Positions 11,801 to 22,467 of a stretch of DNA of 64,000 nucleotides are shown piece after piece. The stretch is taken from assembly GCA_023078555.1 (NCBI GenBank), contig CM041198.1:1-64000 (forward strand), written 5' to 3'. The notes under the pieces were generated by a model. That model worked only from the letters and a program-made list of their open reading frames with translations. It was not told the DNA's origin and did no database searches. The DNA is from Ulva prolifera (Eukaryota; Chlorophyta; Ulvophyceae; Ulvales; Ulvaceae). The translations under genes were made by a program, and so were the position numbers. Position 1 is the stretch's first letter; every line of letters starts with the position of its first letter.

Positions 11801-13532
11801 TGTGATGTTGTGTGTTGGCCGTGGGGTCTGTGCGTCCGTGTGTTACAAGGACAAAGGCAGCAAGGCGGGCCGCACCGCGAATGAAGCAAACAGACGAAGC
11901 AAACACACAGACACGCACGCACGCGACACCCACCACGCCCAGGAAACCCACCACCGGCGCATCAAAAGACACAGATCCGCAGACCGCCAAGCACACACCC
12001 ACACACCCACAAACCCAAACCCACACACGCACGCACTCGCTCTCTCGCGGGCCGGGCGCCGTCCGAGGCTCGGACGCGCTGGTAGGCGGCGTGTGCTGCC
12101 GCGGCCGTGTGCCCCGGCCCCCGAACACGGCGCGCCTCGGGCGTGCTCCGTTCCGGGTGGGTCCGCGGATGGGGGCGCCCCCGTGTGTGTTGTTCCGGCG
12201 CCCGGGGCTGGCCTGATCGGGGCGTTGGGGCGGGGGTCCTGGGGGCCCCCGGCGGCTTCCGTGTGGGGCCGGCGCCGGCCAGGCCGCTGCGTGGGGCTGC
12301 TGCTGCCGCGCGGGCGGCGGGGTCGTGTAGCGTGTTGGCGTGTGGGTGTGTGTGTTGGGGGTCGGGTCTGGGCCGCGTGCGGGTGCGTGGGTGCGTGGGT
12401 CGGGTGTCAGTGAGTGGTTCGTGTGGTAGTGTGTGGGAGCGTGGGGGTGTGTGTGTGCTCGTTGTGCCTTGGCGTTGGCTGTGGCTCTCCTGCTGCGTGC
12501 GCATTGCGTTTCTTATGCTCTCCCTTTTGGTCCTGGCGGTGCTACCTGCCCCTCCAGCTTTTTCCTTTGTAACACACGCACGCACAGGTGTGTGGGTGTG
12601 TGGGTGTGTGCTTGGCGGTCTGCAGATCTGTGTCTTTTGATGCGCCGGTGGTGGGTTTCCTGGGCGTGGTGGGTGTCGCGTGCGTGCATGTCTGTGTGTT
12701 TGCTTCGTCTGTTTGCTTCATTCGCGGTGCGGCCCGCCTTGCTGCCTTTGTCCTTGTAACACAGCTAGTGTAGCCCATGATCGGCCGGATGCACTTCAAG
12801 CAGGTACAGGGAAACCCATTGTAGTAGAGTGAACGGAGCCAGATAACCACAACAGCTGAGGCACAAGTAGACAATTAACATAGTGTGGGTGCTTCCGAGT
12901 GGGCGATTGCACGGCAGTTGCAATGCAAGACTCTCTCGCGCCGCAGCTTCCACATCAGTACAGATCACCTCTAAAAGGGGCACGTGTGAAAACCCCAGTG
13001 CAGTTGTACATATGAACGTTCCAGGCCGTATACTTTCTGTGAAGCGCGCATATCCTCAAGGTGGAGCTGGCCAGACCCATACGTACGCGTACGCATTAAG
13101 AGCATTGTGCTGGCGGGTAGCGATGCTGATCCGCAAAGCCCAGATTGTCACAGATACTGATATTTGAGTGGCAACAGACACAACTACTTGTGATCGTACC
13201 AATTCCCTCGAGATGACCTCTACGAGGTCCTGGACCGCGGCCGGCCCCAGGAAGTGCGTCCCGTACAGCGCCACTTCGCTGCTGGTGCTCGAGACGTTGA
13301 CTGTGCCCCCCAGCTGAACCTCCGGGACGTAAAATTCGACTTCTGCAGTGATACTTTCCGGAAGATAAGAAAAGTCAGCGACCCGAACGCCAGTTGCTTC
13401 GTCCGACGCTGCTTCCTGCAGCACACGTCGCAGGGACGTCCGGTGGACGGTTCCAAATGCAACGACTTGCACGTTTGCATAAAGCCGGAAACACCAAAAG
13501 GATACAAGGAGACATAGCCGGGCTTTCGCCAT
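8425..13532 (-). CDS. Receptor-like protein kinase, copy A (possibly damaged)
   Basis: A spliced minus-strand gene for a single-pass receptor-like kinase. In order: exon 1 with signal peptide (13200-13532), a second conserved block (about 12790-12970, boundaries unresolved), an ectodomain exon remnant (11034-11165), a juxtamembrane-membrane-kinase N-lobe exon (9521-10466), a catalytic-loop exon (9148-9289) and a C-lobe exon (8425-8810). The last three exons join with canonical GT-AG sites and matching phases (0, then 1), which strongly supports them. Compared with copies B and C, the ectodomain exon has lost its first half and acceptor, and a 1.5-kb insertion sits upstream at 11264-12758. So A may be a pseudogene or may make a shortened receptor. 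Ligand and substrate are unknown. Copies B and C lie in the same orientation downstream in the window. Confidence 0.7.
9148..9289 (-). CDS. Kinase A, catalytic-loop exon
   Basis: Encodes ALCLIAERLAQLHGSGWVHR, then DLKPGNVL and DFGCAA: the HRDLKPxN catalytic loop and the DFG metal-binding motif, both intact, so an active kinase is expected. Preceded by TGCATGCAG acceptor; donor is ATTG|GTGCGA. The following intron (9147-8811) contains direct repeats aagtgaacaagctt. Confidence 0.88.
9521..10466 (-). CDS. Kinase A, juxtamembrane, membrane helix and N-lobe exon
   Basis: One open frame. First a short extracellular block with paired cysteines (YHMWCCTKRQCNILYTQQ), then an acidic stretch, then one membrane helix (WAAVGGGVAGAASVVVALAV) followed by the stop-transfer run RYRRSR. 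After an Ala-rich linker comes the kinase N-lobe: GQGVV glycine-rich element, VAVKFF with the ATP-binding Lys, the Glu of helix C in FETECELY, and the hinge MVLEKGESLQEW. Donor is CTCGAC|GTGCGC, phase 0. The following intron (9290-9520) is rich in cacagca repeats, as is that of copy B. Confidence 0.85.
10480..11033 (-). other. Kinase A intron region with poly-G
   Basis: Between the ectodomain and membrane exons. It is partly conserved in copy C (41600-42212), and one block (about 10640-10830) stays open in both, with PYLQL and LLKPSCAP residues; it may be an unresolved exon. Contains a run of about 18 G (10964-10980) shortly after the donor, also present at the same place in B (short) and C (39 G). 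Confidence 0.4.
11034..11165 (-). pseudogene. Kinase A, ectodomain exon remnant
   Basis: Encodes VPPGVTLSFSNMTLLLPNVT, then YEEIYGSGFMDFFDLDW and RFCFTNR, ending at donor AACAG|GTGCGC. Copies B (25063-25403) and C (42213-42520) have a longer exon beginning about 190-200 nt further upstream. In A the sequence jumps after ggcacttccc to the intron sequence found at about 42735 in C, so the 5' part of the exon and its acceptor are deleted. Two N-x-S/T sequons (SFSNMT, LPNVT) suggest glycosylation. Confidence 0.7.
11264..12758 (+). mobile_element. Insertion with 15-bp target duplication in kinase A intron
   Basis: ACACAGCTAGTGTAG stands on both sides (11249-11263 and 12759-12773). Copy C has the unoccupied site (acacagctagctagccc at about 42804). 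A 15-bp duplication and a 3' end near ctttgtaaca fit a target-primed (non-LTR) retroelement. The left 575 bp is GC-rich and over 95 percent identical to 25709-26283 in copy B. The right part is built around a long inverted repeat, listed separately. No reverse transcriptase is visible. ORFs across the GC-rich part show no synonymous bias between A and B and are probably not coding. Confidence 0.7.
11839..12763. repeat. Long inverted repeat, copy A (arms about 173 bp)
   Basis: Arms 11839-12010 and 12591-12763 pair with only 2-3 mismatches around a 580-bp GC-rich spacer. Each arm runs from TGTGTTACAAGGAC to the CACACCCACAC run. The spacer holds another element end (cctttgtaacaca at 12564-12576). 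Confidence 0.9.
13200..13532 (-). CDS. Kinase A, signal-peptide exon 1
   Basis: Starts at ATG 13532 with MAKARLCLLVSFWCFRLYAN, a clear signal peptide (positive n-region, hydrophobic core). The mature part contains VRVADFSYLPE, VPEVQLGGTVNVS and ALYGTHFLGP. The donor is GAATTG|GTACGA. Copy C has the same exon (62037-62322 plus 43285-43339), about 75-80 percent identical, which supports the start codon. Similarity continues about 200 bp upstream of both ATGs (to about 13735 and 62520), which may be promoter. Confidence 0.8.
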
Positions 13533-13739
13533 GGGTGTCTGGCCAGTGAACTGCTGTCACCCATGCGAAACTCGGGGCTGCATCAAGCTCAGGATCTCGG
13601 GCTCTTGATTGGCTCAAGCAGTTATTATTACATGCACACAGTCGCAGATGCGGATGGGTTTCCAGCTCTCAAGAGAGCAGCGACTCAAGTGGAGTCTTGA
13701 CATCGACGTTGCGCATGCACGCTTGAACTGATTGGTTTC

Positions 13740-16185
13740 CCTGCGCATGCGTCGAAGCTTGTCTTCCCCACGCGCACAAGCGCGGAAGAGCTTCAGATGC
13801 ATCTGGACCAGGCACGGGTATCTAAGATACGTAGCCCACGGCAGCCGATGAACAATAAGTGTGTCACGGTAAATCGCGCAGTTTGCAGGTCGGGTCGCTC
13901 TGCGATTGTGTGTCTCGCCAGAACTCTGCGATTATGCGGTCTTGAGTAACCGGTCCTCAAGTCTCGAGTCGAGACTCTCGACTGTCTCATGGCTCACGTC
14001 GTCAGCACCGCGCCATTCATCATGCATGGAGCCTATGCAGCCAGACTGGTGCCACCACCGGATTGGCGCGCTACTTGCCCCCGACAGTGCTAATAGGTTC
14101 GATGGCGTGAAGTTTTAGCACCAGTGAGGTTTTAGCGTCAACAACCTTGCTAACGATGCTGCGTGCACGCTGAGAGCTGCAGTCATGCCGCTCGATTGTT
14201 ACGGCCGTAACGCTGCGCGCCGGAGGCAGCACGCATCTGCAACTGTGAGAACTCAATGTAGATACAATCTCTATCTGTATAGTAGCGTGAAGAAGTTGGG
14301 ATTGCAGCGGTTCTGTAGCCTTGGCGATGGAGGTATCGCCAAGGCACGTCTGTCTATAGCAAGCCCGACCGTTGCCACAGCCCTGCCGAATCTATCAAGC
14401 AGATACACTGTCAACGTTATTATCAATTTGCGGGAGCATGCTGAATGGGTAAATGCATTGCGTTGCGAGTGCTGTCTGTCATCTCCCGATGCCAGGGCAC
14501 ATACGGTCACGCATAACGCGACGCTATTTGCTTCAATGTGAGCCACTTGGTGTGATTTTACTGCCGTGCTGTAGCGAGCTTCGGTATTGTTGTGAGGATT
14601 TCACTGCGTTAACAATGCTGCAGAGTGCGCCTGACGCTGCAAAGCTCACGCGGTCTCAATCACGCATTCTTTACAAAGCTCTAGCATTATATGATGATAG
14701 AGTGTCCAGTTGCGAACGCAGAGACGGTCATCTGCTCAGAGGTGGAGTCGTCGGCGACAACAGGTTGGTGACCACAGCCGGCGCAGTTGCAAACGCCCCG
14801 GAAACAGACGTTCCGCTCGTTTCAGCCTTCGCCATGTAGCTTTGACGCAAGCAAGTAATAGCTTTTGTCATGTTCGTTCAAAAAGTGTTCAAAGCTCCAG
14901 TCGGCAGTGACAGTCACACAAGCGACGGATCGAAACCTGAGGACCGGATTAAAATGACCGATTATGCAGATATGCTGACAGCGCGGGCCAGCTCCCATGA
15001 GTCAACGAACGGCTGATTATACACCGTGCGCCGCAGGCGGTTGTTCTTTCTTCAGCACTTCTTGGAGAGTTCCTCTTGTGCACACGGCTGTGAAAACGCA
15101 AGTCGCTTCCTGTACGTACGCGTATACGCGAAGCTGGTCGCAGGTCTAGATGTGCACAGCGATACGGTCTCGACCTCGCGGCAGGCATCCATGTCGCCGA
15201 AAGACTCGATAAATCTAACAGCATAAAGAGGTATGCCACCTACATATTATCGTTGCGAGGTGATCGTGCTCCTAGAAGCAATGGCAGCGCTGCGGTGTAC
15301 GAACCTCGCTGCGGGGAGACAAATGCAACGGAGAGCACATAATCCCCACAGCTTGCCTCGGGTTTTCTGCCAAACTCGTTGTGTTCACATCCAGGTTTGG
15401 CATGACTCAGCAGAGTGAGGCCGAGCGAGCCCGCCATGCCAGCCCCCAATTCCAACAGCTTGCTGGCTTGCCTGGCACTTGTAGGAGTAGCACATGTAAA
15501 TTATGTGGCAGGTGGGATCCATGTGTGGTGCTGTCCACCTCCAAATATGCCCCAAAACTGACTTTTTCAATTCTCAGTGCAAGGATGTTTGCGGCAGGCC
15601 ACTGTGATACCCCAGAGTGCATTACCACTGATGTTGTGTTGTGAAAATTCGCAGCCTCAAGGCCAAACAACCATACATGCAGCTCGACCAGAATCCGCCC
15701 GATCAGCACTTCAAATATACCTCAAGTGATCTCCTGTTCGAATCTGAGCCTCAATCCTTGCACACCAGCTCCAACAGCTATTCTGCGTGTGCTATCGAGC
15801 CCGACTATGCGTGTGCTTCACCATTTTCTGTGCTGAAAGTTGCTGTGCACTCAGTCTCACAAATCGAATGCATTCACCGGCAGCTTTTTTGCGTGCTTCG
15901 CGAATCTGCATTCCAGTTGTCAACACCGATCTCGTGGAGTGCATGGCGTGGCGGTGTGGTGAGTGGTGTCCCGTGACGCACGCCCCATGCGAGATTCCAA
16001 CACCCTGAGTTTGGGTGAAAACCGGTGAAGGAGTGCCGGCCAGTGTAATATCTAACATCGCACGCACCCTCACTGCCCCCATTCCATGTTCTAACGGTCA
16101 ATATGGGTCCTATTTGTTACTTAATTTGCCTTTTGAGCGTGGCTCTCGCATTCTCTGATCTCGCTTGGCACCGCCCGGTGTCACT
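13740..16185. other. No gene recognised
   Basis: Short ORFs only. Block 15190-15460 resembles 21230-21440 in the same orientation (shared words gcgctgcggtgtac and cctcgcggcaggcat/ctcgcggcaggcat), read on the minus strand as YTAAL.LLL and DxxACRE. It may be a degenerate exon of an unknown gene family; nothing else seen. Confidence 0.4.
15190..15460 (-). pseudogene. Degenerate exon-like block, paralogous to 21230-21440
   Basis: Minus-strand frames give SYTAALPLLLGARSPR and, separately, FGDMDACREVET, where the second copy has YTAALRLLLPELARLSYN and FGDPNACRELVD in one continuous frame. The function is unknown. Frame breaks and loss of the middle part point to a relic. Confidence 0.4.
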
Positions 16186-16189
16186 ATTC

Positions 16190-16682
16190 GCGATGGACGG
16201 TATGCGGACGCTAAAGTGCACGCCACTGCACGAGGTAATAGTTAAAACTCTTAAAATCTAGATGGGGCCATTCATTTTCCTGTTGCAGGTGCCGCCAATG
16301 AGGCCGAGGCCGAACGCCCCCGCTTCAGGTTGTGCGAGATGCAGCACATGCTAGGGGTAGTCATGTTCGCTCGGGGCATGAGAGAAGAAGACATTGTTCC
16401 AGCAATCATGATTGGCGAGCTTCCCAAAAATCGTGGGCGGGTGCAGGCATACGAGAATTTTGAGATGTTGCATGAACAGCTGCTCGAGCAGTTGAAGGAA
16501 CGAAAAAGCACCTTCAAGGCCAACCAGAATAAATTCGAACTCGAGAATTTCTTGTTGTTGCGCTCCAAGAAACGCCGTCGCTCTGAGAAGATGGCTCCTG
16601 CTGGGGACAATCAGTACCAACCTGAGAAGCTCAGTGAGCGGAAAAGAGACAATCTGGTGAGGAATGCACGCGAGTACGTTGC
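16190..16682 (+). pseudogene. Truncated gene of unknown function, basic and coiled-coil-like
   Basis: An open exon begins after an intron-like stretch ending ttttcctgttgcag (16288). It encodes an acidic start (ANEAEAERPRFR), then LPKNRGRVQAYENFEMLHEQ, LLEQLKERKSTFKANQ and the basic LLLRSKKRRRSEKM, with a charged heptad-like pattern. A possible first exon ends MD at GGACG|GTATGC (about 16200), in the right phase. The exon is cut at about 16683, where a 5'-truncated copia begins in a different gene context. I do not recognise the family. Confidence 0.5.
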
Positions 16683-17266
16683 ACCGGCACATGTCTAGTA
16701 GTCTGAAGGAACATTGGTCTGCCGTGCAACATGTTCTGAGATACCTGCAGTCCACAAAGAAATTAGGAATAAAATTTGTAGGCTCTGAGGGACACGGGTG
16801 TTTGTTAGAGGCTTATTCAGATGCAGATTTTGCGAATTCTGCCGATCTGAAAAGCGTGTCTGGTATGGTTATTCGGGTGCATGGGAACTGTGTTCTCTGG
16901 CGTTCGAAGAAGCAGAGTATAGTGGCTGGGGATACAGCAGAGGCTGAACTCATTGCGATGAGTGCAACAGCCAACGAGTTAATGTGGGTGAAGCAGTTGC
17001 TTCTCGATTTGAAACTCGTCCCACACAAGCCGACTCTGTGGGGCGACAATAAGAGTGCCATTATCTTGGCTGTGAATGCTGTGTCCACTGACAGATCCAA
17101 GCACATTCGTGTGGGGCACTTGCGAGTGCGGGAATATGTCCAGATGGATGAACTTAAGGTAGCATGGGTAGGCACTGTTGATCAGTTAGCGGATGTGTTT
17201 ACTAAAGTGCTGCCCGGACCTGCTTTGCTAGAGGTTCGTAATAAACTCCAACTAGTGGAGACGTAG
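16683..17266 (+). pseudogene. Copia RNase H, 5'-truncated fragment (family I)
   Basis: About 190 codons ending at a stop at 17266, about 93 percent identical in residues to the RNase H end of the complete element at 61080-61671. It includes the SDADFA, TEAEL-like (here TAEAELIAMS) and GDNKSA motifs and the HIRV region. One change at a conserved site is visible: KHIRVGHLRV for KHIRVRHLRV. Followed by its own 3' LTR. The left edge is abrupt within RNase H, so this is a truncation or a recombination product. Confidence 0.92.
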
Positions 17267-17283
17267 CAGGGTTTATGGGGGAG

Positions 17284-17630
17284 TGTCACAATGCATGAGC
17301 CTGCGGGCAGCAGTGTGGTGACAGGTGCACCCATGCACGAACGATCCGCGGATCCAGTGTAGGGATAAGCCGCCAGCCGAGATTGTCTCGATGTAGTGAG
17401 AGAGATCCCGCGAGGGTTTCCCACCGTAACCTTGTGTGTTCAGTGTGCATATAAGCATGTGCACACTGAGATCTGTAACCTTTCTCCTTACTGTTTCCCG
17501 GTACTAGCACTCTTCCTAAGCATCTCTCGGTTCTACCTCTGTGCGCAGAAGGTATGAGATGCTGGTTGTCCTGACCTGACCTGAATGAGGACTGCGCGTC
17601 CGCTCTGCACAAATGATAGCCTTTCTGACA
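17284..17630 (+). repeat. Copia family I 3' LTR (old copy)
   Basis: Starts TGTCACAATGCATG after the purine tract tatgggggag and ends TTTCTGACA. About 85 percent identical to the LTRs of the element at 43340-62036, so it is an older insertion. A copy of the flanking DNA without LTR exists at about 31490. Confidence 0.9.
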
Positions 17631-17757
17631 ATTGGCTCCTCTACTGTTTGCAAGACTGATCTAGCAGGAGCTATAGAGTTCCAGGCGGAGGTGCCTCGCT
17701 GGCAGGCCATACCAGGTGGTCAAATCTTTCGGTTGCCTGCAATCGTTTTGACATAAA
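17631..17757 (+). pseudogene. Conserved ORF tail in left arm
   Basis: Open frame with IGSS, AGAIEFQAEVPRWQA and PGGQIFRLPAIVLT then stop. The inverse copy on the minus strand at 31490-31357 keeps the same frame and stop, with seven or eight residue changes and no indel, so it may be the end of a real gene. The family is not recognised. Confidence 0.4.
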
Positions 17758-17939
17758 TGTGGGGAACGAGCCAATTGGTCACAATGCCACACACATACCA
17801 ATGTGGCATAAATGTATGGATGACTGCAAGCTTTGAATGTGAGCCCCACATTGACAGACACACCGTGGAGGCACACCTTCCACGCTAGACTCACTGTGTC
17901 AAAGCTACTTTCATGGTGAGTCACGAGATGCTGTCAATT

Positions 17940-18100
17940 GCTGATCCGCATTCATGCGCAGTGCTTTGATTTTCCGCATGCCAAACACTGAGGCCCGGGT
18001 CTCAACCCAATAGCAACACGGGCTGGCAACACACCCAGTGTCAAAGATACCGGAGAACGCTTGCCCGAAAACTGGTTTGTAGCTTTTGCAACGCAATTTT
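17940..18100 (-). pseudogene. CxxC-containing gene fragment in left arm, frameshifted
   Basis: In one frame it reads LGVLPARVAIGLRPGPQCLA and CGKSK; the right-arm copy (30800-30943, plus) has the same residues with few changes. One extra base near the upstream SYKPVF codons shifts the frame here. The CxxC pair and the conservation suggest a protein fragment, possibly of a transposon; the family is not recognised. Confidence 0.35.
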
Positions 18101-19489
18101 CTGTTTACGTTGTTTCACCTGATAAACCTGTGAACCTGCATAAATGTGTAGTGCTGAGTGGTGAACAGATGAAGCCTAGTGCAGTGGTTCAGCATACACC
18201 AGTGCTGACGCACCAGCAACATCAGTGCTAGAGGGGCACATCAGCTGAATAAATGTGGGCATCAGTGGCTTTCATATTGTGACTGGGACTGTATGGCTGT
18301 GGACGAGAACTGTGCACCAGAATTGTTGCACAGCCGGTCAAAATGCGGACGTACCAGCTACAGATAAGTAGCTGGTACGTCGTTCGTTATGATTTGTTAG
18401 CATTGCGATCGCATATACACAGCCACCTATCAGAGCTACCCAGGGCGTCCCACAAGCACGTCAACGCTATGTCAATCAGCCTGCCATGGCAATGCATTCG
18501 CAAACGTCCGAATCACGAGGGGAAGATGATTTGCCAGCCGATCAAGTATGCCAAACGCCCGTGCAAAAGCGAAGAAGCCATGATCTTCGCCAGACTCGCG
18601 GCCTGCTCTTGGAACAGGTCGATCAACAACGCGACTCGCGTGGAATGCATAACAGAAAACCTTACAGGTTCATACGAATGAAGTAAAAAGTTTCATACTT
18701 TCGATGTAAACTGTGAAAGCTTGTTGCAGAATATCTGCCCGCGTTGTGCCGTAGAGTTGCAGCTAACACTGCAACGTGCACTTGCTGCTGAGCAAGACGA
18801 GCTGGCATAGTCGAAGTCCTAAATCGATGAATCACACATTTCATGCTCGCACGAAGGGAGATCGGACCATGCAACGGCTGGCTGCAGGTGACGACGCAAC
18901 GAGCAATGTAACCCGAAGCTGCGTCTTTATATTTACTTGTCTCACTGCCGACATCAACTGACAAACTTTTCATTGAAACTTGATCGGGGACATATATCCC
19001 GGTCGTAGCTGGCAGCTAGTACCTGCCCGCATCTTTCACGCCACGATGTGGCAACAAGGGACATCTGGTCTACATTGCGCAAACAATGATGTGCACAGCT
19101 AAACAAAATCCAGACAGGTGGCCGCCACAATCTCTCACTGACGCTGCTGATGATGACAGAGGAAGTGCAATGGTTTGGCACGAAAGTCAGTGTGATGGCG
19201 ATGCGTGCGCAAATGGACTGCAGGATGCGCCAACAACCTGCAGTGCTGCGTGTATGACTCGTGCCGCACTCACAATTCACATAATAATGGTCGGAAAGCA
19301 GTGTGATCGAAACACATTTATTTCACGTGCACCTGCCATATTTGACCGCGCATCACACATGGTAAGCCCGAGCAGCGAGGGTTACAAGCCGTGATTTACC
19401 GCTCACGCCACACAACAGATTTGATTAGGAAGGCTAGGATTTTTCCGAGGCCGATTGTCTCGCTCATGCGCAAATCTGGCGACATCCAG

Positions 19490-19925
19490 GCACCATGCGC
19501 ACCCCGCGCTGCGCACCCTTCCATGACACTCACCCCTTCCGGTGAGCCAAGCCTCGTGTCACTTCCTCAGCAATGCAGGTAGAAGTACATCTAAGACATA
19601 TAGACCTCATCATATGCGCCAGAATACAGTTATGGCCAAGCATGCAGCTGCCCGTTGCGAAACAGTCATGCTGTCTAGGAGGCACACCCTCGGACTGCTC
19701 ACCCCCCACTGAGTGCTCACCTCTGCGGTGCGCCATGGCCACGTCAGGGAATGTAGAATATCACACATACCAGTGATGTGGACCGCCCAAAGGTATACGC
19801 AGACACTAAAACACTTAGACTGCATTTACTGCAACCTCAATGCTCTTTCAGAGCCTTTTTTGCCGAGGTACAGTCTCGCTCACCCACATTTGGCGCACCC
19901 CCGTTGGTGGCTCACCCTGGTGAGG
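19490..19925. repeat. GGTG(A/C)GC word clusters (left arm)
   Basis: GCTCACC, GCGCACC and their complements recur about nine times (for example 19541, 19697, 19715, 19878, 19893, 19910). Mirror copies lie at 28990-29400 in the right arm, and further clusters lie at 27415-27640 and 31963-37170. Confidence 0.7.
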
Positions 19926-19974
19926 CAATGTGGCCGTGATCACTGTGCTGCGGGGGGGATTCAGCGCTATAAGG

Positions 19975-20896
19975 CACGTTATGTACATTAATGTAGCACC
20001 CTTTGGGCTGTGGGGTGTGCGCGGGGTGTCGGGGCTGCGGAGGTGGCATTTGGGGCCGAGGTGCTGAGGTGGTAGGAGCGTGGCACTGAAGTTGATCAGA
20101 CAGCAGCAATAGCTGTTTTGCATGTTGTGAACGTGTGTATGCTCCGAGAGGGCTGTGGGAATAAACAGGTGATCTGTCACTTGTTGTATTAGCCTTTGCT
20201 CAATACATACACAACACCTGTGCATTCTCTGTTCAGACGCTGGACACGGTCGACATGCCAGCCCGTTTATTTCCGAGGACACACGGTATCCCACCTACAA
20301 CATCATTTGATATTTCTGCACGTAATGGGGTGCATTGCCAGCCCACAAGAGTCGATCACGAAGCACCGAAGTCGAGTAAAAGGACCCGTGATAAAGGGTC
20401 CAAAAAGCGTCACGGGCGCCTGTCACGGGTGAGTTTCTCTTGTAGTGCCAACGTTGCGAGACCATGTATGTCGACACGCGTATACCAGCATATCATGCAG
20501 ATCAGCAATGAGCGGGCTTTGCACGCAGGCATCTGGCACGTGTGCTGCTGTTGATCGTTTTCGAGAGCCGTACATCTGTTGTTTTATCAGGTACTCCGTC
20601 CGTGCCAAGTCTGCTCAGCAGCCGGTACGCCGGGACATGAACGGGCTGCAGCGCTGTCCTGCTGGGACAGCATGCTGAAGCATGCAGCAGAATAAATTGG
20701 TTACCTGTTGCGGGCTGTGTCGCTGCACGTCCGCATGCTACAGGTGTCGCGTAGAGCTGTCAAGGTCGGTGCCGGGACCATGCCGGAACGATTCCGAAAC
20801 AGTGGACCATGTACGCGGTCGACGCGGCGCCAGGGGGCGATCGCTACACAAAAAAAGCGTGGAATCGGTGGCGAGGGGGGCGGTCCCACACGTGGT

Positions 20897-20927
<31 letters not shown>

Positions 20928-20995
20928 GGGGAGGCTTTGGGCTGTGGGGTGTGCGCGGGGTGTCGGGGCTGCGGAGGTGCTACATTAATAACGTG
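19975..20995. mobile_element. Putative short TIR element with internal direct repeats
   Basis: ATTAATGTAGCACC (19987-20000) is the exact inverse of GGTGCTACATTAAT (20976-20989), and CACGTTAT borders both outer sides in inverse orientation. Just inside, a 45-bp segment is exactly repeated in direct orientation (20001-20045 and 20935-20979). The interior has no recognisable protein. The left edge overlaps a 28-bp match to copia reverse transcriptase (19959-19986), so the boundary is uncertain. Confidence 0.45.
20897..20925 (+). repeat. Poly-G tract
   Basis: About 29 consecutive G (with one flanking T). One of five long G runs in the window. Confidence 0.95.
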
Positions 20996-21049
20996 TATTA
21001 GGGAGTGACTCGGAGTGCTCTACAGCTGGATTTGTTCTTGGCGGGAGAA

Positions 21050-21180
21050 CCGACGGCTCGCTCTGTTCGCCGTCGGGATTTTGTCAAAGTTTCCGATTTC
21101 TGGCGGGAATACGATCGGTTTGCACCGCAAGACCCCACGCGTCGTCGGGAAAACCGACGGCTCGCTTCGCTGGCCGTCGG
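21050..21180. repeat. Two related GC hairpins
   Basis: CCGACGGC...GCCGTCGG pairs at 21050-21076 and again at 21154-21180, each with a 10-11 nt loop (ctcgct... words). The flanks ggcgggagaa and gtcgggaaaa are also alike. They may be subterminal repeats of an unknown element or regulatory hairpins; no coding sense. Confidence 0.6.
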
Positions 21181-21229
21181 TAATTCGCCCCTTTTTTCAT
21201 AATTTGTCGGGAAACCGATCGGCATGTAT

Positions 21230-21440
21230 CTCGAGATAGAGCCTTGCCTTGGACAATCTACAAGCTCGCGGCAGGCATTTGGGTCTCCGAAAACTTCCAT
21301 GGTACGACCAGCAGAAACGTGTGTAACATTGTAAGAAAGTCTGGCCAGTTCTGGTAGAAGCAACCGTAGCGCTGCGGTGTACACAGCATGCCGCCTGAAG
21401 GCAGATGGAACGATCCAACTGCGCGGGAATGCACATGCCT
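21230..21440 (-). pseudogene. Exon-like block, paralogous to 15190-15460
   Basis: On the minus strand an open frame reads YTAALRLLLPELARLSYN, then VTHVSAGRTMEVFGDPNACR. Its paralogue at 15190 is broken. Function unknown. Confidence 0.4.
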
Positions 21441-22467
21441 GATACTCCGACCGAGTGGAATCAATGCATCATGCCTTGAGCACATTATGAGTCAATGAAA
21501 AGTGAATTGTGTACATTGATAGCTACAAGACGACCAAATCACAGGCTTTCGCGTTGCAACGGTAGCTCGCAATGTCACATCAACAGACGACGTTTGCCCT
21601 TTGATACTCTTATCCCCGAAGTTCGTCATTTCCTCTCAGTATTAATGACAGCGCTGCTGTGCACTAGACATCGTAATTCCCACAGCCTGGATGTGCAGCA
21701 GGTCGTACATACCGTATTGAGTGGATGTGCACCCATCATCGATGATATCAGTAACAAGAAATCATCTGTCTAAGCCTTTATACTCTAAGGGATGCTGTGG
21801 ACCCAGTCGCAAGTGCTTCGCACGCTCGCGCATGCCATTGCACACAAACGGGAGGCCACCAGCACCATGATGTATGTGGCGTTGCCGCCCACTTGCCATC
21901 TGAAAATTGCGAAAGTGAACTCACTTGAAAGAGCTCTAGGTCCTGGAGGGGCTACTGTCCGCTACATGCACATCGGACCCCTGAGTCAATCAAGCTCTGT
22001 AAGCTACGCAAGTGCCCGTTGGTGGTCTGAAGAGTACGATTCAACCTCAAAAGAAGACAGCTGACGCTTCAGCAAGGCATGATGGGGTATCGCCTGGGAG
22101 CCGGGGAAACCATGTTTCTGCAGAGCCTGATCATAATTAACCGATGGCTGAGGACTCAGTGAGGAGGGATCACCTCGGCACCCCAACGCATCCGAAAGGT
22201 TTGCTTGCTCACCCTTACACCACCACCCCGTCGACAATTTGCAGACTCTTCATGCATCATGGGATCGGGCAGATTGAAGCGGTTGGGCTACTGGACAACA
22301 TGCATATGACGGCCTTCGAATCTCTCGTGCATGCAACAGCGATAGCCTAGGGTGCATGGCTCAAAGTGCGCCCACTCGGGATCTTGACGACATTACTCGT
22401 AGGGAAAATAGATTTATCCGGACTGGCTTGATGTCAAGAGGAGCTATCGGAGAGTTGACAGGGGGGG
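21441..22467. other. No gene recognised
   Basis: Short ORFs without motifs up to the end of kinase gene B. No repeats noticed except common short words. Confidence 0.45.

Larger units (their letters stand above)
17631..19951 (+). repeat. Inverted duplication, left arm
   Basis: About 2.3 kb that matches 28968-31490 in inverse orientation at roughly 85-90 percent. It begins directly after the LTR end at 17630 and ends at gtgatcactgtg. It carries clusters of GGTG(A/C)GC words, a short conserved frame at 17631-17757 and, on the minus strand, a conserved frame at about 18100-17950. The right arm holds an extra 200-bp retroelement fragment absent here. Confidence 0.88.
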
